Below, one piece after another: positions 43,913-52,102 of a stretch of DNA of 64,000 nucleotides (position 1 is the stretch's first letter; each line of letters opens with the position of its first letter). The translations under genes were made by a program, and so were the position numbers. Below the pieces are notes generated by a model that was given only the letters and a program-made list of their open reading frames with translations, was not told the DNA's origin and searched no databases. The stretch is from Ardenticatenaceae bacterium (GTDB taxonomy: Bacteria > Chloroflexota > Anaerolineae > Promineifilales > Promineifilaceae). The DNA lies in NCBI GenBank assembly GCA_020634395.1, contig JACKBU010000026.1:1-64000 (forward strand), written 5' to 3'.

Positions 43913-45082
43913 ATGAATGAACAACGGTTTGAAACAAGTGACGCGCCACAAATTGTCATCCCGGCGTGCCAGGGTAACCTGGTGGTGCAAAGCTGGCGAG
44001 AAACGGCCGTCTCCATTCAGGGCGATGGCGTTGTGGTGGAGCAGAGCGCTCCCGCTGCCTTGCAGGTGACGGCCGTCGCCGATTTATACGTCGCTGCGCC
44101 CAAACAAGCGCGTCTGACGCTGGGGACCATCGGCGGTGACCTCACCATCAAGCACCTGAGCGGCGGCGTCACCATCGACGATGCGGCGGGCCGTGTGACG
44201 GTTCGCAACCTGGATGCTGTGACAATTACCCGGGCGGCCCAGACAGTGCTGGCCGACAACATGAACGGCCAGTTGGTGATAGAAGAGGTCGTGGGCGCAG
44301 TTGACCTGCGCAGCGTACGTGCTGTGCAAATCCACCGGGCGCTAGGCGACGTGACGCTGCAGTTCGCCAACGGTCATGTCAGCCTGGGGCAGGTAGACGG
44401 CCGTCTGGACGTCCGCACAGTCAATGGCGACCTGATCGTAGAAAAAGCCCTGGACGACGTTGTTCTGGCCAACCTGGGTGGGCGGGTAAACGTTGCGGCT
44501 GCGCAGTCGATCTGGTTGGTCGGTGGCCTGGCTTCTGGCGTGCACAAGCTGGCCGCCGGGGCCGACGTCTACGTCTACTGGCCGCCGGATGCACCACTTA
44601 ATCTGACGGCGCGCGGCGCTTTGGTGGAACATGATCTACCGTTGGAGCATGAAACGACAGGGCCGGACAATGAGCAAACCGTTCTGACCGGGCACATCGA
44701 AGAGGGCAAGGTGGATTTGATTGTAGAAGGTGGGCAGCGTGTGGCTTTTAGAGCGTGGACAGGCGCTGCGCCACAGTTTAGCGCCGCCGATTTTCAATTT
44801 GCGCCGTTGAGTCCGCCGGAGAACGATCTGGCGACGGCCGTACGCGCCGTCCTGGCCGAAATCGCCGCCGAGCTGCCGCCGGAGACCCTGGACCAGTTGG
44901 CTGCCGTGCGCCTGGAAGAGCGGTTGATTACGGCCGTTACCTCCACCTCCGTCTCGTCGTCCCCCGTATCCCTGCCGCCAGACACCCCGGTCGACGAACA
45001 GGTCCGCATTCTGCAGCTGCTGAAGGATGATCAACTCTCCGTGGCCCAGGCACAAATGCTCCTGGCCGCCTTAAAGGATTAA
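43913..45082 (+). CDS. Adhesin-like (DUF4097-type) beta-repeat protein with a SHOCT-like C terminus
   Basis: 389-residue protein with no signal peptide or membrane helix. Residues 60-230 are a run of short beta repeats of the form G-D-L-T-I-K-x-L-x-G-G-V-T-I-D-D and D-G-R-L-D-V-R-T-V-N-G-D-L, as in the DUF4097/DUF2807 adhesin-like fold. The last 30 residues (D-E-Q-V-R-I-L-Q-L-L-K-D, then L-S-V-A-Q-A-Q-M-L-L) match the SHOCT/YvlB-type helical hairpin, which in Firmicutes YvlB/LiaX sits at the N terminus. It may sense or bind cell-envelope components from the cytoplasm. It lies 12 bases before trpF. Confidence 0.72.
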   Translation: MNEQRFETSDAPQIVIPACQGNLVVQSWRETAVSIQGDGVVVEQSAPAALQVTAVADLYVAAPKQARLTLGTIGGDLTIKHLSGGVTIDDAAGRVTVRNLDAVTITRAAQTVLADNMNGQLVIEEVVGAVDLRSVRAVQIHRALGDVTLQFANGHVSLGQVDGRLDVRTVNGDLIVEKALDDVVLANLGGRVNVAAAQSIWLVGGLASGVHKLAAGADVYVYWPPDAPLNLTARGALVEHDLPLEHETTGPDNEQTVLTGHIEEGKVDLIVEGGQRVAFRAWTGAAPQFSAADFQFAPLSPPENDLATAVRAVLAEIAAELPPETLDQLAAVRLEERLITAVTSTSVSSSPVSLPPDTPVDEQVRILQLLKDDQLSVAQAQMLLAALKD

Positions 45083-45094
45083 TCTGCCCGCCTC

Positions 45095-45790
45095 ATGAAA
45101 GTAAAAATTTGTGGCCTTACCAACCTGGAAGATGCGCAAACGGCCGTGGCCGCCGGCGCGGATTATCTGGGTTTCATCTTTTATCCACCCAGCAAACGAG
45201 CGGTTGAGGTGGATGTCGCCCGGCGCATCGTGGCCGCACTGCGCGCTGCGCCGCATTGTCCGCTGCTGGTGGGCGTGTTTGTTAATGAAACCGCACCCAC
45301 GATGGCCAAAATTCTGGACGACTGCTGGCTTGATTTTGCCCAACTAAGCGGCGAAGAAGTGCCGGCCCTCATCGGCGAAAAAAGCTCACCGATCTACGGC
45401 CGTGCCTACAAAGCTCTGCGCCCCGCCTCTCTGGCCGAGGCCGAGGCCGACGCCGAATGGTATCTGCCGCCGGAATACGAAGCGCGGTTTGACCATGACG
45501 CAAGCGATAAGCTGCCGCCGAGCCTGCTGATTGACACCTATCATCCCACCCTGCGCGGCGGCACGGGGGAGACGGGCGATTGGGGCGCAACGGCCGTGCT
45601 GGCCCGCAAAGTCCCTGGTCTGATGCTGGCCGGCGGTCTCACCGTCAACAACGTCGCGCAGGCTGTACGCTTTGTCCGTCCTTTCGCTGTCGATGTGGCC
45701 AGCGGTGTGGAATCCGCCCCTGGCCGCAAAGACCCGGCGCTGGTGGGCGAGTTCATTCGCCTGGCGAAAATGATGCATGCCGAACCGTGA
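45095..45790 (+). CDS. trpF: Phosphoribosylanthranilate isomerase
   Basis: 231-residue TIM-barrel enzyme of tryptophan synthesis. The N terminus K-V-K-I-C-G-L-T-N holds the catalytic Cys5. L-G-F-I-F-Y-P-P-S-K-R follows near 30, and the catalytic Asp lies in L-L-I-D-T-Y near 147. L-A-G-G-L-T-V-N-N-V and D-V-A-S-G-V-E-S close the phosphate site. A segment rich in Ala/Glu (S-L-A-E-A-E-A-D-A-E) near residue 115 is an acidic insertion. Other trp genes except trpB are not in the window. Confidence 0.95.
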   Translation: MKVKICGLTNLEDAQTAVAAGADYLGFIFYPPSKRAVEVDVARRIVAALRAAPHCPLLVGVFVNETAPTMAKILDDCWLDFAQLSGEEVPALIGEKSSPIYGRAYKALRPASLAEAEADAEWYLPPEYEARFDHDASDKLPPSLLIDTYHPTLRGGTGETGDWGATAVLARKVPGLMLAGGLTVNNVAQAVRFVRPFAVDVASGVESAPGRKDPALVGEFIRLAKMMHAEP

Positions 45791-45821
45791 ATCCCTTCAT
45801 CGGTTGCCGATGATAACTCCT

Positions 45822-46376
45822 ATGTCGCCATACCAAACCACCTCTTCCCAAATCGTCTGGTCTTGTCCGTGGTACAGGGTGCGCCAGGATAGGATTATTA
45901 CGCCAGACGGCCGTCCGGGTGTTTATAACGTGGTGATGGCCAGACCTGCTGCCTGGGTGATTCCGGTAACCGACCAGGGCGAGATTGTCCTGATCTATAC
46001 GTATCGGTACGCGATTGATGCCTGGTGTTGGGAGGTAGTGGCCGGCGGCTTGCAAGAGGGAAAGACGGTATGGGAAACGGCCGTGACTGAACTCCGGGAA
46101 GAGATCGGCGGCGTGGCGCGGGATTGGCACTTTTTGGGCCGCTTTTATACGGCCAACGGTTTTAGCAACGAGGAAGGCCACTACTACCTGGCCACTGGCG
46201 TTACTTTGTCGGAGCCGACGGCCCACGAATCGACCGAAGTGCTGGAAATCCATCCGCTGCCCATCGCCGAGGTGCTGCGCATGGCCCGCGCCGGTGAAAT
46301 CACCGACAGCCCATCGGTGACGGCGCTGCTGCTGGCGGAGCCACGCCTGCGAGAGATGATAGCTCACCCGGAGTGA
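45822..46376 (+). CDS. Nudix hydrolase (ADP-ribose pyrophosphatase-like) with an altered Nudix box
   Basis: 184-residue protein between trpF and trpB. ATG 45822 gives the family N terminus M-S-P-Y-Q-T-T-S-S-Q-I-V-W then P-W-Y-R-V-R-Q-D; ATGs at 45777 and 45810 are possible but lack a ribosome-binding site and extend into trpF. The Nudix box reads G-G-L-Q-E-G-K then E-T-A-V-T-E-L-R-E-E-I-G. Two canonical residues are missing: the first Glu and the Arg of R-E-x-x-E-E, which is Thr here. The metal-binding E-E pair remains. ACGGCCGT (46077) encodes T-A-V exactly beside the lost Arg. F-Y-T-A-N-G-F-S-N-E follows, typical of this group. Confidence 0.85.
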   Translation: MSPYQTTSSQIVWSCPWYRVRQDRIITPDGRPGVYNVVMARPAAWVIPVTDQGEIVLIYTYRYAIDAWCWEVVAGGLQEGKTVWETAVTELREEIGGVARDWHFLGRFYTANGFSNEEGHYYLATGVTLSEPTAHESTEVLEIHPLPIAEVLRMARAGEITDSPSVTALLLAEPRLREMIAHPE

Positions 46377-46470
46377 GGGATAGACGGCAAACGGCCGTTC
46401 CCGTCACCTTGGAAATTGTCGTGAAAATGATAGTATTGCCTTTTCTAGACCCTTCTATAAGGAAAACCTG

Positions 46471-47685
46471 ATGCCCCAACTACCAACTTCTGTGCCTGAT
46501 GAACACGGCAAATTTGGCCCGTATGGCGGTCAGTTTGTGCCGGAAACCCTCATGCCCGCCCTGGAAGAACTTATCCGCGCTTACGACGAAGCGCGCCAGG
46601 ATGTGGGGTTTGTGGCAGAGTTTGAGCATTTGTTGCAAAGCTACGTGGGACGGCCGTCGCCCATCTCCCACGCCCGCCGCCTCAGCCAACATTTGGGCGG
46701 AGCGCAAATCTACCTTAAGCGCGAAGACCTCAACCATTCCGGCGCGCACAAAATCAACAATGCCCTGGGCCAGGCTTTGCTGGCGCAGCGCATGGGCAAA
46801 CGGCGCATCGTCGCCGAGACGGGCGCGGGGCAGCACGGCGTGGGTTCGGCGACGGCGTGTGCGCTGTTGGGGCTGGAGTGTATCGTCTACATGGGCAGCG
46901 TGGACATCGCCCGCCAGCAGCCCAACGTGCTGCGTATGAAGCTCCTGGGCGCGGAAGTGCGCCCGGTGGAGAGCGGCAGCAAAACCCTCAAAGACGCCAT
47001 CAACGAAGCTATCCGCGATTGGGTAACGAACGTGGGGACGACCCATTACCTGCTTGGCTCCGTGTTGGGACCGCACCCATACCCGATGATGGTGCGCGAT
47101 TTTCAGAGTGTAATTGGGCTGGAAGCGCGGCAGCAGATGTTGACGCAGCACGGCCGTTTGCCTGATGTTATCATCGCCTGTGTAGGGGGCGGCAGCAATG
47201 CGATGGGCATTTTTCATGCTTTCCGCGACGACGAGGACGTGGAGTTGATTGGTGTCGAGGCGGGCGGTGAGGGCATCGCTGGCGGTAAGCACGCAGCCCG
47301 TTTTGCCGATCCCAACGTGGCGCGCATTGGTGTGCTGCACGGCACCAAAAGCTACGTCATGCAAACGCCGGATGGCCAGATCATGGAAACGCACAGCATC
47401 AGCGCCGGCCTGGATTACCCCAGCGTGGGGCCGGAACATGCCCTGCTGCGCGATCAGGAGCGCGCCGGTTACACCTACGCTACCGATGAGGAAGCGCTGG
47501 CCGCGTTTCAGACGTTATGTAAAACAGAAGGCATCATCCCCGCTCTGGAATCGGCCCACGCTGTGGCCGAAGCCATCAAACGCGCGCCCACCATGCGCCC
47601 GGACCAGATCATCCTAGTGAACTTAAGTGGGCGAGGAGATAAAGATTTGGATACGGTGATGGAGCAGATAGCGGGCAGCGAGTGA
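46471..47685 (+). CDS. trpB: Tryptophan synthase beta chain
   Basis: 404-residue PLP enzyme that joins indole and serine. It begins with the family pattern K-F-G-P-Y-G-G-Q-F-V-P-E-T-L near residue 11. The PLP Lys lies in S-G-A-H-K-I-N-N-A-L-G near 93, E-T-G-A-G-Q-H-G near 116, the phosphate loop C-V-G-G-G-S-N-A near 236 and L-S-G-R-G-D-K-D at the C terminus. trpA is not directly downstream; the next gene is convergent, five bases away. The neighbouring trpF suggests a broken-up trp operon. Confidence 0.97.
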   Translation: MPQLPTSVPDEHGKFGPYGGQFVPETLMPALEELIRAYDEARQDVGFVAEFEHLLQSYVGRPSPISHARRLSQHLGGAQIYLKREDLNHSGAHKINNALGQALLAQRMGKRRIVAETGAGQHGVGSATACALLGLECIVYMGSVDIARQQPNVLRMKLLGAEVRPVESGSKTLKDAINEAIRDWVTNVGTTHYLLGSVLGPHPYPMMVRDFQSVIGLEARQQMLTQHGRLPDVIIACVGGGSNAMGIFHAFRDDEDVELIGVEAGGEGIAGGKHAARFADPNVARIGVLHGTKSYVMQTPDGQIMETHSISAGLDYPSVGPEHALLRDQERAGYTYATDEEALAAFQTLCKTEGIIPALESAHAVAEAIKRAPTMRPDQIILVNLSGRGDKDLDTVMEQIAGSE

Positions 47686-47690
47686 ATCCG

Positions 47691-48806
47691 TTACCCGCCA
47701 GCTTCTTGCCAGACGGTCTCAAACTCTTCGACGAAGTAGTTGGCGAAGGTGGGGTCGTGGACAATGAGGATATTTTCGTCGTTGCGGTCGTTGGCGCTGG
47801 CGCTGAAGTTGAAGGAGCCGAAAATGACGGTCTGGCGGTCGATGATGATGACTTTGTGGTGCATGACACGCGGGTTGCCATCCAGCCGCACCTGGACGTT
47901 GGGGGAAACGGCCGTATCCATCTTCGGGAAATAGCTAAATCCGCTCTCGGCGCCAACGGTCTCGAACACACCGCGCAGGGGAACGCCCGCATCGGCGCGG
48001 CCTAACATTGCTTCGCCGATCTGGTCTTCGGTGAAAGAGAAGGCCAGGAAGAGAATTTCGTTTTGGGCGCGGGCCACCGCGCGGGCGATGATGGGCGCAA
48101 TTTCTTTCTCGGAGCCAAAGTAATTTTCGATTTGCACGCCGCCGATGGTGAGTTGTTCGTGGGGCGTGTTATCGGGCGAATCGGGGCCGAAGCGGCGGTC
48201 GATGTACATTTCGTCCATTTCGGCGCTGTAGTTGGCCGCCAGGCGGGAGGAGTCGATGCGCACCAGGTTGTTGTTGTTGCAGTAGACACCGTTGGTGGTG
48301 TAGTTGAGGGAGCCGGTGTAGAGGATACGGCCGTCTATGACCACAAACTTATCGTGCATGAGGCCGCTGCGCTTGTCTTCCACCACGCTGATGCCGTTGC
48401 GCCGCAGCCGGTTGATGGAGGTCTGGTCGGCGTTGTCGGTATCGGTGACGACGCGCACGGGGATGCCGCGTTTTTCCAGGTCGATCAGGGCATTGACGAT
48501 GGGTTCGGAATTTAGCTCGAAGGCGGCGACGTCTACCTGCGTTTGGGCGGCGAGAATATCGGCGGCAATGGTCTCGTCGATGCCGCCGGTGCGTTCGTTT
48601 TCCGGCGGGCAGATCGGGTTGGTGAAGTAAATTTCGTACCAGTTGGCGGAGGAGGGTGGTTGTTGGGGAGGAACGGCCGTTATCGTTGTGCCGCCCGGTG
48701 GTTCTTCAAGTCCTAAATCGGCGAACAGGTCGCGCCCGATAAAAATAGAAATGACAGCGATGATGACCAGGACCAGCGTGCCCAGCCCGACGTTGCGTTT
48801 GTTCAT
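47691..48806 (-). CDS. Phospholipase D-like protein with N-terminal membrane anchor
   Basis: 371-residue protein with one membrane helix at about 7-24, then an extracytoplasmic linker and two PLD-type domains. Both catalytic H-x-K-x4-D motifs are intact: H-D-K-F-V-V-I-D near residue 153 with G-S-L-N, and H-H-K-V-I-I-I-D near 316 with G-S-F-N-F-S. It could be a phospholipase or a nuclease of the PLD fold. The start overlaps the stop of the upstream gene by four bases. It converges on trpB with a five-base gap and no terminator. Confidence 0.9.
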   Translation of the reverse strand: MNKRNVGLGTLVLVIIAVISIFIGRDLFADLGLEEPPGGTTITAVPPQQPPSSANWYEIYFTNPICPPENERTGGIDETIAADILAAQTQVDVAAFELNSEPIVNALIDLEKRGIPVRVVTDTDNADQTSINRLRRNGISVVEDKRSGLMHDKFVVIDGRILYTGSLNYTTNGVYCNNNNLVRIDSSRLAANYSAEMDEMYIDRRFGPDSPDNTPHEQLTIGGVQIENYFGSEKEIAPIIARAVARAQNEILFLAFSFTEDQIGEAMLGRADAGVPLRGVFETVGAESGFSYFPKMDTAVSPNVQVRLDGNPRVMHHKVIIIDRQTVIFGSFNFSASANDRNDENILIVHDPTFANYFVEEFETVWQEAGG

Positions 48807-49246
48807 TCTTCTTCTTGCTCCCAGGCTATCAGGTTATAAAGCTGTGTAAAGATAGCTTCATTATCCCATGCCTGGGGCAAATAGACCAATTGTTCGAGTT
48901 TTTCCTGGTTGGGAAGATACCCGGTGAGGGCCTTGTAACTTTCAGCCAGTTCTTGCAAGGATTGGCGACGGCCGTCGGCATCATCTTGGGGCAGTTGGGC
49001 CAGGAGCGGGCCGACCTGGCGCATGACCTGAACGAGGGCTGTTACCGCATCGTCCAACGCTTCGTCGGCTTCAGCGGCGGGTAGCACGGCCGTTTGCCAG
49101 ATCGCCTCATTCACAAAATCCAGCGCCCAATCCAGCAGCTGCTGCGCCTGCTCGTCCGTCAGGCCCGCGCGCCAGCTGCTGTTTTCAACCAACTGCTCTT
49201 CGGCCAACCGCCGCCGCTTGCGCAGAATGTCTGTAGAGTTGTCCAT
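48803..49246 (-). CDS. Helical hypothetical protein (147 residues)
   Basis: An acidic, largely alpha-helical protein without signal or membrane segment. It has many Gln/Glu/Leu (L-T-D-E-Q-A-Q-Q-L-L-D-W-A-L) and a C-terminal W-E-Q-E-E-E. No family is recognised. It lies 51 bases after the HerA-type ATPase gene and overlaps the phospholipase D-like gene by four bases (ATGA), so all three are probably one operon and their products may work together. Confidence 0.68.
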   Translation of the reverse strand: MDNSTDILRKRRRLAEEQLVENSSWRAGLTDEQAQQLLDWALDFVNEAIWQTAVLPAAEADEALDDAVTALVQVMRQVGPLLAQLPQDDADGRRQSLQELAESYKALTGYLPNQEKLEQLVYLPQAWDNEAIFTQLYNLIAWEQEEE

Positions 49247-49297
49247 AAGTAGTGGATGACAGGAGATTAGAGCTGGTGCGCCACAGGCGCTCCGCCT

Positions 49298-51826
49298 CTA
49301 CTCTCTGTCCAGGCTAAATCCCGTCAATTCAACCACCCCATCCAGGGTCTGCATCAGGTGGTGGGGCAGCCAGGCCACACCGAAGAGTTCCAGGTTGACG
49401 TCTTTTTTGTAAGGAGTCACCGTGATCTCGCTGGTATCGGCAGCAATTTCGTCCCATTTGGCCTTGACCTCGTCCAGGGCGGCGCTCATTTCCTTGGTCA
49501 GCTCTTCGATATGGGCCTGAAACTCGGCAATCGCTTCTTTCGATTCCTTTACATCTTCCTCGGCTTTGGAGGTCATTCGCCGCTTGGAAAGCGAAGAGGA
49601 GACGCTGCGTTTGCGGCGGCTAAACAGGCTGAGGAAGGTTTCGGCGTGGGTGGCTAACTCTTCCTGCTTGCGCTGTGAAAGTTCCGCTTCGTCTTCGCGC
49701 AGTTCGCGCTCTTCACGGGTCAGCTTCACTTCGATGGCGTCGATCTTCTTTTCAAACGCGGCCTCTACCTTGTCCAGTTCGCTGTCCTGGGCGGCGCTGG
49801 CTGCTTCCTGGCATAAGCGGGCAAACTGCTCCTCACTTACGTCCGGTCCAGCGTACACTTTCAGCGTCTCGTTGGCTCTGACGGTTACTTCAGTGTTGCG
49901 GTAAACCCAATCGGCGAAATCTTTGTCCAGTGCGCTGAGGGTGCGGGCATCGTTGAGCGCGCCGCGCAGGTTGGTGAAGCGCGCCTGTGGCAGCGGTTCG
50001 GGGTCGAACTCGCGCGCATCCAGGGCGGCCGTCGCGGAGTTTTCCCAGTGCACCACGCCGCGCTCATCTGGTTCCGGCACAACGGCCGTGCGCTTCACCT
50101 CCACGTCCAGGTTGTACTTGCGGTTCAAAAACCGCACGCTGGCCTGGGCCAGCAGCACCGGCCGGTACAGCAGGCCAACAGCCTGAGCAGACGCGGGCAG
50201 AGAACGGCCGTCTTTGGCGGCCGCCCGGCTCCACGTCAGGTTATTGGGCAGAAAATACTCCGCCACCCGGCCGGGAACAGCGGGACGGGTCGTGGTGCCG
50301 GGGAGACTGGAGACTGGAGATTGGAGATTGGAGACTGGAGATTGTGCTGGGGATGAGGCGGTGTCGGTCACCATCGCCTCATTCTCCGTTAACTGTTCAC
50401 TGTCATCTGTTGACTGTTCCCCCGCACCTGCCAGCTTGTTTAAGGCCGGAATTTGCGCCCGGGTGACCGGACCGGCCAGATAATTCATCGCCCAGCGGGT
50501 TTGAAAGAGGGTCGGTTGTTTGTCGTGGACGTTGCGCAGCAGGAAGATGCGCTTGCCAATGGCCGAAATGAGGTTGTCGTACGTTTTGCGATCCAAACCG
50601 CCGGGCGTGGCCGAAGCCAGCCCATCTAGCAACCGTTCTTTGTCCTGCTCCGTGCCCAATTTACCGATGAACCACGTGCCGGCATTGGACAGCGCTTTGT
50701 AGTCGACGTCCACGGGATTTTGCGTCGCCAGGACCAATCCCACGCCGAAGGCGCGTGCCTGTTTGAGCATGCGCAGCATCGGTTCTTTGGAGGGTGGGTT
50801 GGCGGTGGGCGGCAGATAGCCAAAGATTTCGTCGAAGTAGACCAGCGCGCGCAGCGAAGTGGTGCCGCTCTGTGCCCGCATCCATGATTCCACGGCCGAA
50901 TACAACAGCGTCACGAAGAACATGCGCTCGGCTTCGGGCAGGTGGGCGATGTAGAAGATGGTGTGGCGCGGACGGCCGTCTTCATCATACAAGAAGCGGG
51001 CCACGTCCAGCGGCTCCCCCTCGATCCAGGCCTGGAATGCCGGAGCCGCCAGAATGTTGTTCAGCAGCATAGCCAGGTCGAAACGCTCTTTTTCGGGGAA
51101 AAAGCGGTTGATATCGAAGACGCCTAATTTCTCGAAAGGCGGCGACTGGGTTTGCATGATCAACTCGCCCAGATCCAGATCTTGCCCCTGGCTCCAGGCG
51201 GCTTCGAAGATGTTGGCCAGCAAAATGTGTTCGCGGGAACGCACGGGATCGATGTCTTTGAGGCCGATCAGCCCCAGCAGAGCGGTGACAGTGCCGGAAA
51301 TTTGTTCGCGCAGCAGTTCTTTATTTTGTTCCCAGGGAATGGCCGGCGCTTTGAGCGAAGCGAGGATGCTGACGGGCAGCCCGGCGTCGGAGCCGGGGGT
51401 GTACACGGCAAAGCGCACGTTGTCTTTGAGGGCTTGCAGCCGCTCCGGTTGGATCTCCCACTGTGCAAGACCACTGCGCCAGAGCACGGCCGTTTCCTCT
51501 GCCGCTTCCTCCACTGTTTTGCCATCCCGCCGAGCCTGATCGACGTTGATCCAGGGCTGGAAATCCGACGGGAGCAGATCGGGGAAATGCAGCAGGGCGT
51601 TGGTGATGTCGCCTTTGGGGTCAATCATCAGTGCCGGAATGTTGTTGAGCGCGGCCTCTTCCAGCAAATCCAGGCAAAGGCCCGTTTTGCCCGAGCCTGT
51701 CATGCCAACGACGACGGCGTGGGTAGTCAGGTCGGCCGGATCGTAGAGCAGCGGGTCTGTGCTTGTTTCGCCGGTCTGGGCGCTGGCGATGCGCCCGAGG
51801 TAGAAGTTGCCTTTGGTATCTATCAT
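49298..51826 (-). CDS. HerA/VirB4-type P-loop ATPase with a repeat-derived linker and a coiled coil
   Basis: 842-residue protein. Walker A is V-V-G-M-T-G-S-G-K-T near residue 40, followed by M-I-D-P-K-G-D-I-T-N as in HerA/DUF87 ATPases; Walker B is L-V-Y-F-D-E-I-F-G near 333. A-T-Q-N-P-V-D-V-D is the following sensor. Residues about 475-510 are a low-complexity linker encoded by a tandem heptamer (50302-50343) and a dispersed-repeat-like stretch. Residues about 680-800 are strongly charged coiled coil. ATG 51826 has a GGAGGT ribosome-binding site. Such ATPases move DNA or protein along membranes or in defence and repair; the role here is unknown. It heads a three-gene operon. Confidence 0.83.
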   Translation of the reverse strand: MIDTKGNFYLGRIASAQTGETSTDPLLYDPADLTTHAVVVGMTGSGKTGLCLDLLEEAALNNIPALMIDPKGDITNALLHFPDLLPSDFQPWINVDQARRDGKTVEEAAEETAVLWRSGLAQWEIQPERLQALKDNVRFAVYTPGSDAGLPVSILASLKAPAIPWEQNKELLREQISGTVTALLGLIGLKDIDPVRSREHILLANIFEAAWSQGQDLDLGELIMQTQSPPFEKLGVFDINRFFPEKERFDLAMLLNNILAAPAFQAWIEGEPLDVARFLYDEDGRPRHTIFYIAHLPEAERMFFVTLLYSAVESWMRAQSGTTSLRALVYFDEIFGYLPPTANPPSKEPMLRMLKQARAFGVGLVLATQNPVDVDYKALSNAGTWFIGKLGTEQDKERLLDGLASATPGGLDRKTYDNLISAIGKRIFLLRNVHDKQPTLFQTRWAMNYLAGPVTRAQIPALNKLAGAGEQSTDDSEQLTENEAMVTDTASSPAQSPVSNLQSPVSSLPGTTTRPAVPGRVAEYFLPNNLTWSRAAAKDGRSLPASAQAVGLLYRPVLLAQASVRFLNRKYNLDVEVKRTAVVPEPDERGVVHWENSATAALDAREFDPEPLPQARFTNLRGALNDARTLSALDKDFADWVYRNTEVTVRANETLKVYAGPDVSEEQFARLCQEAASAAQDSELDKVEAAFEKKIDAIEVKLTREERELREDEAELSQRKQEELATHAETFLSLFSRRKRSVSSSLSKRRMTSKAEEDVKESKEAIAEFQAHIEELTKEMSAALDEVKAKWDEIAADTSEITVTPYKKDVNLELFGVAWLPHHLMQTLDGVVELTGFSLDRE
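50302..50343. repeat. Six tandem copies of heptamer GGAGAYT inside the ATPase gene
   Basis: Six consecutive heptamers read GGAGACT or GGAGATT, in frame with the minus-strand ATPase gene, where they encode the linker residues S-P-V-S-N-L-Q-S-P-V-S-S-L. Forty-two bases is a multiple of three, so copy change by three heptamers would keep the frame. Confidence 0.9.
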
Positions 51827-52102
51827 GGGCTTGACCTCCGAAGGCAAAGTCTAGCGCAAAAAGGAGGCGAAGGCTAGAGCCAGAGCGAGAGCGAGAATAC
51901 CGCCGTCCCCATTGGGCTTCGTTCCCTGGCGGGTGGTCGGCGTGATGGGCAAAAGCAGCGCGAGATTGAATCGTCTCGCGGTCTGGTTCTGCGGGGCTTA
52001 CAAGCCGTGGGCGAAGGCGTTGCAGAGGGCAAAGCCGGCAAGCTGGCCCTTTGCCGGTGCTTGGGGTGCGAGGTAAACTAAACGTCGAGATAAAGGAGAC
52101 CC

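Noticed and set aside
51827..52102. A small gene in the gap before the SH3b protein
   Set aside because: The frames here are short or lack starts with ribosome-binding sites, and the sequence shows only weak GAGCGA-type repetition.
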